Made by a program: the position numbers and the translations under genes. Below are positions 24,441-33,514 of a stretch of DNA of 64,000 nt, one piece after another (position 1 is the stretch's first letter; each line of letters starts with the position of its first letter). The notes beneath the pieces are model-generated. The model saw only the letters and a list, made by a program, of their open reading frames with translations. It ran no database searches and was not told the origin of the DNA. The DNA comes from Mesorhizobium sp. B1-1-8 (GTDB lineage: Bacteria; Pseudomonadota; Alphaproteobacteria; Rhizobiales; Rhizobiaceae): positions 124,001-188,000 of the forward strand of contig NZ_CP083957.1 in assembly GCF_006442795.2 (NCBI RefSeq), given 5' to 3'.

Positions 24441-26221
24441 TGCGCCAGCAAGTTAGAAATGCGACACTCATAGGGCGGGGGCGTTCGGTTCCTAGCAAAG
24501 TAGAAATGTCGCATCGACGGTAAAGCCGCGCCTTCTTGGCGCCGACGAGAGCGCCCGATCGGGCGTCAGCTGGTCAGGGTTGCGCAGCCCGATCGGGTGC
24601 GTTCCAGTGAAACTCCTCCGGCTTTAGCTTTGAGAGCTGGCTTCATTCTGCAGCAGCCAACCCCGCCAGGGCCTGTTCTCGCCGCGCAATGACCGCCGGA
24701 TCCTTCGTGAAATCCGTCTTCTTGCCGGGCTTGCGGCCACGCTTCACGTAGCCGTTGCTCTGACTGCCGTCGGGGATGCCGAACATGTGGTTTGTCTGCC
24801 CGGTGCGCCGCGGCCCGTGCTGGCTGCGTTGAAGCTCTCGGCCAGCCTGCATTGCAGCAACCAGGTCCAAGGCGGCATCCAGCCGCTTGTTCTCAACAAT
24901 CTCCGATCTGTGAACCGAGCGCAGCTTGTCGAATGTCTTGTAGGGTAGGGAGGTGCTGTCTTCCATGATCTCAAGCCGACCGTCAGGATAGTCGCAGACG
25001 ACTACCTTCTTGCCGGCCAGACTCTTCGCAAAGGCGCTCGGCTCGAGGATGAACAGCACCTTGTCGTAGCGTAGCGTCAGGGCCTGCGACAGCGTGCGGA
25101 ACTCTTTGCGGCACATGGCGCCGTCCAGATTCTCATGCTTGGCCAGGGGACGGTGCATGTTCTTCGGATTGCGGGGCTCCTTGCCGAAGCGGGCGTTGAA
25201 ATCGGCGGCAAACTCCGCCGCAAAGGCGTTGGCCGCCTCGATCGTGCTGATGCCGCGCAGGCGCAGCTCCTTCACAAGCCGGTCCTGCAGCGTCTGATTG
25301 GCGCGCTCGACACGGCCTTTGGCCTGGGGGGTGTTGGCGCAGATGATATCGATGTTCAGTTCGTATAACGCTCGACCGAACTGCGTCAGGCCGGTCGTTC
25401 GATCCTTCTCGGATCCATGCGTTGTACGAAAAACCCCATGCTTGTCGCTGTAGAACGAGACAGGCTTGCCCCATTCCTGCAAATACGTCTTTGTGGCGAT
25501 CAGGTAGTCGAACGTGTTCTCGGAACCGGCAAAGCGCAGATGCAGCAGCTTGCCGGTGGCGTCGTCGATATAGACGAGCAGGGCGCATTTGGGGCCGCGG
25601 TTCTCGAACCACCAATGACGTGAGCCGTCGATCTGCACCAACTCGCCGAAGCAATCGCGCCGGCCGCGCGGCTGGTGAAGTTGCTTCTTACGCTCCCGAC
25701 GCGACGTCCAGATGCCGGCTTCCGTCATCCATTGGCGTAGCGTCTCTTTGCTGACAGCGATTTGATGTCGTTCGAGTAGCTTCTCTGTTGCGAGTGTTGG
25801 CCCGAAATCCCTGTAGTAATCACGCACCAGGTCCAACACTGCATTGCGGAACTCCTCGGCGTGTCGCCGGTTGCTCGGTCGGCTGCGTCTCTTCGAAGCC
25901 AGAGCGCTCGCACCATCCTGATCATAGGCCCGCAAGAGCCGATGCACCTGACTTCGACTGAGGTTCAGAACCTCAGCTGCCTGAACGACGCTAAGCCGAC
26001 GATCGCGGATCTTCTGGATGGCTTCAAGACGATTGAGCTCGTTTTGCGACAACGTGATCAAAGGCATGGCGGCTCCGCAATACGCTCGGTCCCACGCCGG
26101 CGTTGTGAAGTCGTCAGCCTTCCTTTCCAGCTTCGTGTTGGCGAGCCGTCAGAGCTGTGAAAGTCGGGGACTGTCGCATCTCTAAATTGCTCAAGTGTCG
26201 CATCTCTATATAGCCCCTACA
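24441..26221 (-). mobile_element. Insertion sequence A (ISNCY-like), apparently complete
   Basis: About 1781 bp. Left end TGCGCCAGCAAGTTAGAAAT and right end (reverse complement) TGTAGGGGCTATATAGAGAT continue as GCGACACT in both; 20 of the first 28 positions agree, forming imperfect terminal inverted repeats. One transposase gene fills it. No matching target duplication was found: the left neighbour is the end of the truncated copy, the right neighbour is TCGGA followed by the next element. This suggests insertion next to, or recombination with, a relative. Confidence 0.75.
24643..26067 (-). CDS. ISNCY-like transposase (DDE/rve type), copy A
   Basis: 474 residues. N-terminal HTH (RLSVVQAAEVLNLSRSQVHR), a second winged-helix part, then a DDE/RNase H-like catalytic core: LVQIDGSRHWWFENRG (first Asp), LLVYIDDATGKLLHLRF, KHGVFRTTHGSEKD and AKGRVERANQTLQDRLVKEL (catalytic Glu region). 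The final third is a C-terminal domain ending in a basic RGRKPGKKTDF motif. Full length and uninterrupted, so probably active. It is about as long as copy B, but their N-termini diverge (LITLSQNELNRLEAIQKI against LVLMSERELHRIEVLSKV), so they are related, not identical. Confidence 0.93.
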   Translation of the reverse strand: MPLITLSQNELNRLEAIQKIRDRRLSVVQAAEVLNLSRSQVHRLLRAYDQDGASALASKRRSRPSNRRHAEEFRNAVLDLVRDYYRDFGPTLATEKLLERHQIAVSKETLRQWMTEAGIWTSRRERKKQLHQPRGRRDCFGELVQIDGSRHWWFENRGPKCALLVYIDDATGKLLHLRFAGSENTFDYLIATKTYLQEWGKPVSFYSDKHGVFRTTHGSEKDRTTGLTQFGRALYELNIDIICANTPQAKGRVERANQTLQDRLVKELRLRGISTIEAANAFAAEFAADFNARFGKEPRNPKNMHRPLAKHENLDGAMCRKEFRTLSQALTLRYDKVLFILEPSAFAKSLAGKKVVVCDYPDGRLEIMEDSTSLPYKTFDKLRSVHRSEIVENKRLDAALDLVAAMQAGRELQRSQHGPRRTGQTNHMFGIPDGSQSNGYVKRGRKPGKKTDFTKDPAVIARREQALAGLAAAE

Positions 26222-26226
26222 TCGGA

Positions 26227-28062
26227 TGTTGCAACCAAGTTCGGATGTCGCGTCGCCGGCAAAGTAGAAATGTCGCAACACGGGGCCGCCGGCTGCGACG
26301 TCAGCGCCCGATCGGGCGACAGCTGGTCGGGGTTGCGCAGCCCGATCGGGTGCGATCCAATAGATCTCCGTCGGCTTTAGCTTTGAGAGCCGCGTGCCCC
26401 CCTTCGAGCTAAAAGCCGGCTTCCGTTGTCGGTTGAGCCTTCCGGTTGATTGGAAACTCCTCCAGCACTGCGAGGACATCCGCAATACGATGCCTATCGC
26501 TCTGTGTGAGTGTCAGATCGACTTTGACGGCCTGGCTCTCGACCTTCGCTGCGGGCATTCTGGCAAGTGCCTGCTCACGCCGCACGACGACCGCGGGGTC
26601 CTTTGTGAAATCCGTCTTCTTGCCGGGCTTGCGGCCACGCTTCATATAGCCATTGCTCTGGCTGCCGTCGGGAATGCCGAACATGTGGTTCGTCTGCCCG
26701 GTGCGCCGCGGCCCGCGCTGGCTGCGATGAAGCTCCCGGCCAGCCTGCATCTGGGCGACCAGGTCCAGGGCGGCATCAAGTCGCTTGTTCTCAACCACTT
26801 CAGATCGGTGAACCGAGCGCAGCTTGTCGAAGGTCCTGTAGGGCAGGGCAATGCCCTCGTGGGTGACCTCGAGACGACCATCGGGGTAGTCGCACACGAC
26901 CACCTTCTTGCCGGCGAGGCGCTTCGCTGTATCGGTCGGATCGAGGATGAACAGCACTTTGTCGTAGCGCAGCGTCAAAGCCTGCGACAGCGTGCGGACC
27001 TCCTTGCGGCACATGGCGCCGTCCAAGTTCTCATGCTCGGCGAGGGGCCGATGCATATCCTTCGGATTGCGTGGTTCCTTGCCAAAGCGAGCGTTGAAGT
27101 CGGCCATGAACTCCGGCGCAAAAGTGTTGGCCGCCTCGATCGTGCTGATGCCACGCAAGCGCAGTTCCTTCACAAGCCGGTCCTGCAGCGTCTGATTGGC
27201 GCGCTCGACCCGACCCTTGGCCTGTGGGGTGTTGGCGCAGATGATGTCGATGTTGAGCTCATAGAGCGCGCGGCCAAACTGCGTGAGGCCGCTGGTGCGA
27301 TCCTTCTCCGAACCATGGGTCGTCCGAAAGATGCCGTGCTTGTCGCTATAGAAGGCCAACGGCTTGCCCCATTCCCGCATATACGCCTTGGCCGCGTGAA
27401 AGTAGTCGAACGTGTTCTCGGAGCCGGCAAAGCGCAGATGCAGAAGCTTGCCGGTCGCATCGTCGATGAAGACGAGCAGGGCGCACTTTGGGCCACGACT
27501 CTCGAACCACCAGTGATGCGAGCCGTCGATCTGCACCATCTCGCCCAAGCAGTCGCGCCGCCCGCGCGGCTGATGCAGCCGCCGCTTCCGCTCACGGCGC
27601 GACGTCCAGATTCCAGCCTCCGTCATCCATTTGCGCAGCGTCTCCTTGCTGACCGCGAACTGATGCCGTTCAATCAGCTTCTCGCGAGCAAACGTTGGGC
27701 CGAAGTCGACGTAGTGTTCACGGATCAGCTCCAGCGCGAAGTCGCGAACGCCATCAACGATGCGACTGTTGGAACGCCGGCCACGCGCCTTGTGCCGGAG
27801 AGCCGCACCGCCATCCGCCTGGAACGTCTTCAACAGCCGTTGGACCTGACGAACTGACACGTCGAGCAGGCTTGCCGCTGCAACAGTCGTCATTCGCCGC
27901 TCAATGACCTTCGACAGGACCTCGATGCGGTGCAGCTCGCGTTCGCTCATCAAAACCAGTCCCAATCTGCAATCTCCCGCGCTCTCGAACGCGGGCAGAT
28001 TGGCAAGGCAGGAGCGACATTCCTACTTTGCCAGATCCGGACATTTTAACTTAGCTGCTACA
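26227..28062 (-). mobile_element. Insertion sequence B (ISNCY-like), complete, with 5-bp target duplication
   Basis: 1836 bp. Left end TGTTGCAACCAAGTTCGGAT and right end (reverse complement) TGTAGCAGCTAAGTTAAAAT match at 17 of the first 23 positions; a second shared block (GGCAAAGTAGRAATGTCGC) lies about 30 bases inside each end, likely the inner transposase-binding site. The element is flanked by TCGGA at 26222-26226 and 28063-28067, a direct 5-bp target duplication, evidence for an authentic transposition event. Confidence 0.85.
26409..27965 (-). CDS. ISNCY-like transposase (DDE/rve type), copy B
   Basis: 518 residues. The N-terminal HTH reads MTTVAAASLLDVSVRQVQRL. The catalytic core (MVQIDGSHHWWFESRG, VFIDDATGKLLHLRF, AKGRVERANQTLQDRLVKEL) is almost identical to copy A. 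The basic RGRKPGKKTDF segment is followed by about 45 extra C-terminal residues absent from copy A. The gene is uninterrupted and spans nearly the whole element. It should cut and join the 26227/28062 ends. A long open frame on the opposite strand is a shadow. Confidence 0.94.
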   Translation of the reverse strand: MGLVLMSERELHRIEVLSKVIERRMTTVAAASLLDVSVRQVQRLLKTFQADGGAALRHKARGRRSNSRIVDGVRDFALELIREHYVDFGPTFAREKLIERHQFAVSKETLRKWMTEAGIWTSRRERKRRLHQPRGRRDCLGEMVQIDGSHHWWFESRGPKCALLVFIDDATGKLLHLRFAGSENTFDYFHAAKAYMREWGKPLAFYSDKHGIFRTTHGSEKDRTSGLTQFGRALYELNIDIICANTPQAKGRVERANQTLQDRLVKELRLRGISTIEAANTFAPEFMADFNARFGKEPRNPKDMHRPLAEHENLDGAMCRKEVRTLSQALTLRYDKVLFILDPTDTAKRLAGKKVVVCDYPDGRLEVTHEGIALPYRTFDKLRSVHRSEVVENKRLDAALDLVAQMQAGRELHRSQRGPRRTGQTNHMFGIPDGSQSNGYMKRGRKPGKKTDFTKDPAVVVRREQALARMPAAKVESQAVKVDLTLTQSDRHRIADVLAVLEEFPINRKAQPTTEAGF

Positions 28063-28447
28063 TCGGAAAGTCGCATAATATCAGTTATGGAACTGTCTTT
28101 TATACAATAATATCAGAACGTTAGCTTCCCGAAGGATCCCTGGCCGTCGAGACCAGATAATGCGCGTCGCGCCCGGTCCGCTGTGCTTGGTCGCAAAGGT
28201 AAACAGTCAGGTGCGCGAGAACACCGCGCCCCCCGATTCCCGCGAGATTAACTTTTAGGACAGGCGGCCCCGTCTGCGGCCCAGCGACGGATGAGTTCGC
28301 CGAAAACCGCTTGGGTGCCCGGAACAGGTTGTCGCCCCGCGCCAGGCACCGCAGTGTCCCAAGTTGCGCGCCCGCATCTCTTTCGGCCTATCCACCAAGC
28401 TCGCGAGAAACGGGAACAAATAATCAAAAGCACGCGGAATTTTAGCC
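28063..28447. other. Intergenic region right of the insertion sequences
   Basis: Starts with the TCGGA target duplicate. A minus-strand frame ending near 28250 (TQAVFGELIRRWAADGAA) has some protein-like character but no credible start. No gene is called. Confidence 0.4.
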
Positions 28448-28472
28448 GGAACGCACATGGTTCTTCCTCGTT
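28448..28472 (+). promoter_or_regulatory. EcfG-type promoter of the SH3/DUF1236 gene (perfect consensus)
   Basis: GGAAC at 28448-28452, exactly 16 bases, CGTT at 28469-28472, 42 bases before the ATG at 28514. This is a full match to the alphaproteobacterial general-stress consensus and the best in the window. Confidence 0.72.
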
Positions 28473-28513
28473 TTTGGCTCTGAGGGAACCATGAAACGGA
28501 GAGAGAGAGAACG

Positions 28514-29185
28514 ATGAAAAGGCTTTTGTTACCCGCTATAACAGGCGCTCTTGTTGCCCTGTCTGGCGCAGCTTTTGCCGACACTCCCGTATCCGCCGCT
28601 ACAAACCTTAACGTTCGCGCCGGTCCGGGGTCGCAGTATCCGGTCATCGGCGTGCTGCGGGCGGGCCAGACGGCCACACTGAACGGCTGCCTGCAAAACT
28701 CGAAATGGTGCACCATCGCCGAGGCCGGTGGTCAAGGCTGGATCGATTCCGACTACGTCACCGCAGAATTCGGGGGCAATCGGATGGTCTTAACCGAGCG
28801 GCCGGCCGATTCCGGCATCGCGGTTGTGAAACCTCCTCGCAATCAAGGCGGTAATGCCGGAGCCGTCGCCGGCGGCGCTACCGGAGCAATCGCCGGCGCT
28901 CTCATCGGAGGACCAGTTGGCGCTGCTGTGGGCGGCGCGGCGGGGATCGTCGGAGGCGGCGCAGCCGGTACCATGATCAATCCGCCGGAACAGGTGCGCA
29001 CTTACATCAGTGCGCATCGGGTCAAGCCTGTTTACCTTAAAGGCAAGGTTGTGACCGGCGCGACCCTGCCTGAGACGGTAGCCCTACAGAAGATCCCGAA
29101 CTACCGGTACCGATATGTCTATGTGAACAACCGACCGGTGCTGGTTGAGCCATCGACGCGCCGCATCGTTTACGTGGAACGTTGA
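28514..29185 (+). CDS. Exported SH3 / DUF1236 protein with glycine zipper
   Basis: 223 residues with a signal peptide (MKRLLLPAITGALVALSGAA, cleavage near AFA). Residues about 25-85 are a bacterial SH3 (SH3b) domain (TNLNVRAGPGSQYPVIGVLR; WCTIAEAGGQGWIDSDYV). Then comes a Gly/Ala-rich zipper segment (about 112-155), and a C-terminal DUF1236 domain (VRTYISAHRVKPVYLKGKVV; YRYVYVNNRPVLVEPSTRRI). It is an envelope protein; SH3b domains usually bind peptidoglycan, and DUF1236 is of unknown function. A perfect EcfG-type promoter and a gagagagaga-rich ribosome site precede it. A monocistronic stress gene. Confidence 0.9.
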   Translation: MKRLLLPAITGALVALSGAAFADTPVSAATNLNVRAGPGSQYPVIGVLRAGQTATLNGCLQNSKWCTIAEAGGQGWIDSDYVTAEFGGNRMVLTERPADSGIAVVKPPRNQGGNAGAVAGGATGAIAGALIGGPVGAAVGGAAGIVGGGAAGTMINPPEQVRTYISAHRVKPVYLKGKVVTGATLPETVALQKIPNYRYRYVYVNNRPVLVEPSTRRIVYVER

Positions 29186-29427
29186 AAGTGCCAATCGGCA
29201 ATGAATACCGACCGTCGGGCGAGTTGTCCGGCGGTCAAGCCGAAGCGGGCTGTTGACCGCAACACAATTGGCCGGCTGTAGATCTTGACGGCACTGGACG
29301 CAGCGCTCAGCGAGGAGCCGCGCTCCGGGCGGAGCGCGCAGCGGGCCACCGCCTGCTCCAGCCCGCCGCTGGCCGCAGTCGCTGGACGCTGGACGACGAC
29401 AGTTCTCCACAGACCCAGCTCTTGCAT

Positions 29428-29455
29428 GTCAGAAAAAGATACTATATTTTCTGAC
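29428..29455 (+). promoter_or_regulatory. Inverted-repeat operator of the AbiE operon
   Basis: GTCAGAAAA (29428-29436) and TTTTCTGAC (29447-29455) are exact inverted repeats spaced by 10 bases, ending two bases before the ATG at 29458. No ribosome site fits between, so the mRNA may be leaderless. AbiEi proteins are known to bind inverted repeats in their own promoters. Confidence 0.6.
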
Positions 29456-29457
29456 GC

Positions 29458-30087
29458 ATGAAAATGGTCACCGCCTCTGTTCCCGACCGGGTGATGAAGC
29501 GTGTCCGCGCCAGCGGACGCGGCAGCATCTTCACGCCCAGCGACTTCCTCACCGTCGCGGCACGCCCGGCTGTCGATCAAGCCCTCTCCCGGCTGGTTAA
29601 AGGCGGGCAGCTCCGCCGGCTCGCGCGCGGGCTTTACGATTTCCCTAAGCTGCATCCGAAGCTCGGGCCGTTGTCGCCTTCTCCGGACGATGTCGCCCAC
29701 GCTCTTGCTCGGGAGACCGGTTCGCAGGTGCAGATTGCCGGGGCACGGGCAGCCAACGCGCTCGGTCTCTCGACGCAGCTTCCTGCTCAAAGCATCTATC
29801 TCACCGACGGCCCGTCGCGGCGTGTCGTCCTGGGCAAGCGTGTCGTCGATGTTCGCCACGCCTCGCCCAAGCATCTGATCGCACCGGGCAGCCCCGCCGG
29901 TACGGTGGTGCAGGCGCTTCGTCATGTCGGCCCCGTTCGGGCGGCTGACGTCGCGCACGTCGCCGCGCGTCGGCTTTCCGCCAACGACAAGAAGACGCTG
30001 GCCTCAACCGCCGTTCAGGCGCCTGCCTGGATGCGGCCTACGCTCGTCTCGATCGCCAACGCTGCAGCGGCCGATATCGATGGATAA
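29458..30087 (+). CDS. AbiEi-family type IV antitoxin (DUF6088)
   Basis: 209 residues. The N-terminal winged-helix part (VMKRVRASGRGSIFTPSDFL, then ALSRLVKGGQLRRLARGLYD) is the DNA-binding domain; the rest (AGARAANALGLSTQLPAQSI; GSPAGTVVQALRHVGPVRAA) is the antitoxin domain. In AbiE systems this protein represses the operon and counteracts the nucleotidyltransferase toxin without contacting it directly, a type IV antitoxin; such systems can abort phage infection. The stop codon overlaps the next gene's start by 8 bases, which indicates translational coupling. Intact and well preserved even though the partner is frameshifted. Confidence 0.87.
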   Translation: MKMVTASVPDRVMKRVRASGRGSIFTPSDFLTVAARPAVDQALSRLVKGGQLRRLARGLYDFPKLHPKLGPLSPSPDDVAHALARETGSQVQIAGARAANALGLSTQLPAQSIYLTDGPSRRVVLGKRVVDVRHASPKHLIAPGSPAGTVVQALRHVGPVRAADVAHVAARRLSANDKKTLASTAVQAPAWMRPTLVSIANAAAADIDG

Positions 30088-31125
30088 GGTCGCTCTTCTC
30101 CCCGCTGACGATCGCGCTGCCCTCTTCGGGGAGACGGGCGCCGGACGGGGCGTCGCCGAGACTATCATCGAAAAAGACTTCTGGGTCTGCTGGAGCCTGC
30201 GGCGCCTGTTCGGTCTGCCAAAAGGAGCGACGGCGAGCCTCGTCTTCAAGGGCGGCACCTCGCTCTCCAAGGCGTTCGGCGCTATCCGCCGCTTCTCCGA
30301 GGACATCGACCTTTCGTTCGATCGCGCCGAACTTGGATACACCGGCGATCGCGATCCCGAGAAGGAAGGGATCAGCAGGAAGCAGGCGGCGCGGCTGATC
30401 GACGATCTGGTCGGCGACGTCGAGCGCCACGTCGCCAAGCAATTGCTCCCGGCGCTCCACGCCGCGATCGTCGAACAACTTGGCGAACCGGCCAGCGGCG
30501 AATGGTCCTGGAGATCGACGCTAGCGACGCCCAAACGGTCAACTTCCATTATCCGACCGCGCTGCCTGCCGCAGAATATGAGGGCATGGCCTACATCACG
30601 CCGCGCGTGAAGTTCGAACTCGGCGCGCGCGGCGATCCCTGGCCGACCGAGGAGAAGATCATCCGCCCCTATGCGGCCGACGACTATCCCGCCTTCTTCG
30701 AAGAGCCCGATACCAGCGTGACTGTCCTGTCAGCTCGGCGCACCTTCTGGGAGAAGGCGACGGCGCTCCACGCGGAAGCGCATCGCCCAGCCGAGTCGCC
30801 GACGCCACAATACTTCTCGCGGCATTATTACGACCTCGCCATGCTCCTCGATACGCATGAGGGCCAAGCCGCCGCCGCCGACTTCGATCTGCTGGCTCAG
30901 GTCGCCAAACATAAGGCGACCTTCTTCCGTTCAGGCTGGGCCAGCTACGACACCGCTCGGCCAGGAACGCTGCGGCTCATGCCGGCCGATGAGCGTCTCA
31001 AAGACCTTCGCACCGACTACCGCGACATGGCTCCCATGATGTTCGACGACAAACCTTTACCGTTCGATGATGTGCTGGTCCGCATCAAAAAAGTGCAGGA
31101 CGAGATCAACGCCTCGACTACATGA
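30080..31125 (+). pseudogene. AbiEii-family nucleotidyltransferase toxin, frameshifted
   Basis: Frame one (30080 to about 30505) encodes the nucleotidyltransferase start: IIEKDFWVCWSLRRLFGL, SLVFKGGTSLSKAFG (GGTSL motif) and RRFSEDIDLSFDRA (catalytic Asp pair). Frame two (about 30505 to 31125) continues with YITPRVKFELGARGDPWP, SARRTFWEKATALHAEAHRP and SRHYYDLAMLLD, the remaining AbiEii motifs. Joined across a tggtcctggag site they give about 347 residues, the normal length; a single missing C in a CC run (CCC expected) accounts for the shift. Either the toxin is dead or this is a sequencing error. Its antitoxin gene is intact. Confidence 0.85.
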
Positions 31126-31335
31126 ACAGGAACGAATAGCCGACACTGGCGCGTTTGGCCTTGCGGCGTATGCCGTGGCTCAGCAGGCGCAGGACCAGTT
31201 TCAGGACTAAGTCGATTGCCGCCATTCTGAAACGCACATCCGAATAGGCGAGCCTTCAGCCGCGCTGCCGCCATCCAGCTTTCTCATCCGGGAAGGGCTG
31301 CCGTAGATCTCGAATGGCCCGCGCTCGGAAGAGCC

Positions 31336-33135
31336 CTAGCGCGCCGCATGGCCGGCGGCTCTGCGCGTGGCCTGCTGTGGAGCTGCCCTGAATGGATGGC
31401 CGATGTCGAACGCATCCGGACGAATACCGCGTTCAATTTGGGTCCAGCTGACAGGATGGGCAATCGGAAAGCCCGGCCGCGCCCGTGGTGAGAAAGCACC
31501 GACGGCGGTGTTGCCGCGACCATTGCGAAGGTAGTCGACGAATATTCGGCCTTTTCGCGCCGACGGAGCGGCGGACAAAAGGTAGCGGTCGGGATCCGCA
31601 TCGACAAGACATTGGGCGAGCGATCTCGCCAGGTGCCGAGCCTTGTCATGCGTCATCCTTGTCTCGAGCGGCGCCATCAAGTGAATGCCCTTCCCGCCTG
31701 TGACCTTGGGCCAGCTCTCCAGACCCGCGGCTCGCAAGATGTCGCGGAGCGCAAGGGCTGTATCGATCACCTCATCCCATTCGACCGCTTGGCCTGGGTC
31801 AAGGTCCAAAACAATGCGGTCGCAATGCTCAATGTCCTCCACCGTGGCGTTCCACGGATGCAACTCGACCGCGTCCATCTCGACCAGGCCCAGCAAACCG
31901 GCAAGGTCATCTACCCACACTCGCACGCCCTCGCCGCCTTCTCTCTTTTGCACGCGCAACTGGTGCACGGCGCAGGGGATATCGGGCAATGGTCCCTTAT
32001 GGAAGAAGGTGGCGCCAAGGGTGTGGCGAACGAGCTTGAGCGGACGGCGAGCAAGATGCGGAAGCGCCTGATCGGCTACCGTCTCCCAATATCGGGCAAG
32101 CTCTTCCTTGGAGGGCGAGACAGCATCGGGCAGCAGCTGCAGAATGTTTTCGCGCGGGACGCCGTGGCCGACCGCGCTCTCCCGACGTCTTGAAGCCGCT
32201 GGCGGCTTGGCCGGGATGGTTGCGAGGTCTTCGCGCAATCCCTTGAACACGGCCTCGCGCAGTATGCCGCGATCCGTAACCCCGCTGAATTGCACTTCAG
32301 CCAAGGCGTCCGGCTTGACCCATGTCGCCTTCGGCTTCTTTATCGGCTCTGACAAAGGTGATTTGCTGATGATCAGCGGATCAAGGCGCTCTCGAAGCTC
32401 TTGTGCAGCCCGAGTGGTGTAGCCGCTCTGAGCCTTTCCGGCATAGAGCAGCCGGTCGCCCTCCCGGCGCCCAATGTAGAGTGATGCGACCCGGCGCGGG
32501 TGAGCGCCCAGTTTTTCGACGAAGGCGACGATGGGAAAAGTATCGCTCTTGATGCACTTGACCTTGAGCCAGGTCGTCTGGACCCCCGAGCGATAAGGAG
32601 CGTCGGCGCGCTTGCAGACGATCCCCTCGAGACCCATGCGGCAGGCATGTTCAAAAACATCCCTGCCGCTGGCCTCCAGATGCTCGGCATAGGTCAGTGT
32701 CGGCGCGGTGCCCTTCAGTAGCTTCTCGAGCCCAGCCTTGCGTTCGGCCAGCGGCAGGGCCCTAAAGTCCCGTCCGTTGAGGTATAGCAGATCGAACGCG
32801 TAGAGAATGAGCCTTGATGAGTTCGGGTTGCCCAACTCGCGTTCCAGGGCCTGGTAATCGGGCAGGCCGGTGTCTCCAAGCACGACAGCCTCCCCGTCGA
32901 TGATCGCGTTCTTGACCGGCAGGGCCGCAGCCGCCTCGACAATCCTCCTGTAGCGGCGCGACCAGTCGTAGCCACGCCGGGTAAAGGCTCGCGCTGCGCC
33001 GCCCTCAATTATGAGTTCTGTGCGGTAGCCGTCATACTTTATCTCATGCAGCCACTCACGACCCTCGGGAGCCTTGTCGACCAGGGTTGGCGACTGAAAT
33101 TCGACGAATGAAAGCGGCTGCGCGAGGTTCCCCAT
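31336..33135 (-). CDS. ligD: Non-homologous end-joining DNA ligase LigD (ligase and polymerase domains)
   Basis: 599 residues from the ATG at 33135. The ATP-dependent ligase domain comes first: HEIKYDGYR with the AMP-accepting Lys (about residue 33), IIDGEAVVLG, YAFDLLYLNG, EGIVCKRADAPYRSG and WLKVKC. The OB-fold (YIGRREGDRLLYAGKAQSGY) ends near 300. The second half is the primase-polymerase domain: DIEHCDRIVLDLDPG (metal-binding Asp pair), SWPKVTGGKGIHLMAP and RKGRIFVDYLRNGRG. No 3'-phosphoesterase domain is present, and the domain order is ligase then polymerase. It repairs double-strand breaks with Ku; no Ku gene is in the window. Gene alone on its strand. Confidence 0.93.
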   Translation of the reverse strand: MGNLAQPLSFVEFQSPTLVDKAPEGREWLHEIKYDGYRTELIIEGGAARAFTRRGYDWSRRYRRIVEAAAALPVKNAIIDGEAVVLGDTGLPDYQALERELGNPNSSRLILYAFDLLYLNGRDFRALPLAERKAGLEKLLKGTAPTLTYAEHLEASGRDVFEHACRMGLEGIVCKRADAPYRSGVQTTWLKVKCIKSDTFPIVAFVEKLGAHPRRVASLYIGRREGDRLLYAGKAQSGYTTRAAQELRERLDPLIISKSPLSEPIKKPKATWVKPDALAEVQFSGVTDRGILREAVFKGLREDLATIPAKPPAASRRRESAVGHGVPRENILQLLPDAVSPSKEELARYWETVADQALPHLARRPLKLVRHTLGATFFHKGPLPDIPCAVHQLRVQKREGGEGVRVWVDDLAGLLGLVEMDAVELHPWNATVEDIEHCDRIVLDLDPGQAVEWDEVIDTALALRDILRAAGLESWPKVTGGKGIHLMAPLETRMTHDKARHLARSLAQCLVDADPDRYLLSAAPSARKGRIFVDYLRNGRGNTAVGAFSPRARPGFPIAHPVSWTQIERGIRPDAFDIGHPFRAAPQQATRRAAGHAAR

Positions 33136-33295
33136 GCATTGATGCTCCGAACCGCGACTCAAGCCACGGCCCGGCAATGAGTTCCTCATATTTTAGTAAA
33201 ATTGAATATTTTTCGCTGAAGCCCGGTCTCGCTGGGCGTGAGCAACTTGCGGGCCGAAATCAAACCAGACATGGGCGGCCGCGGCGGCATCGCTT

Positions 33296-33514
33296 TCAGG
33301 CTTGATCTGTCTGACGGCCCTTGGCGGCCAGATGCCTGTGCCGATCAAAAATTGCCAGTTTGGCCCCATAGGTCATGCGTATTCGCTCATGGCACCACTC
33401 GCACTCGAATGTTGTGATGCTCTTGACCCAGGAGCCCTTCCTGATCATCGAATTAAGGCACCGCAGGCATTGAAACGTCAAATCCTGGTCGAGCAGGCCG
33501 TGGGTTAAAGCCAT
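33296..33514 (-). CDS. Small Cys-rich (zinc-ribbon-like) protein
   Basis: 72 residues. CLRC at about residues 16-19 and CEWCH at about 38-42 form two CxxC knuckles that could hold one zinc ion, followed by a basic helical end (MTYGAKLAIFDRHRHLAAKG). Similar short proteins of unknown role are common in rhizobia. It lies upstream of ligD on the same strand with a gap of about 160 bases, so a shared transcript is possible but not indicated. Confidence 0.65.
   Translation of the reverse strand: MALTHGLLDQDLTFQCLRCLNSMIRKGSWVKSITTFECEWCHERIRMTYGAKLAIFDRHRHLAAKGRQTDQA

Noticed and set aside
26394..27857. 487-codon plus-strand frame opposite transposase B
   Set aside because: It mirrors the transposase codons and shows no family features; the minus strand carries the intact DDE transposase.
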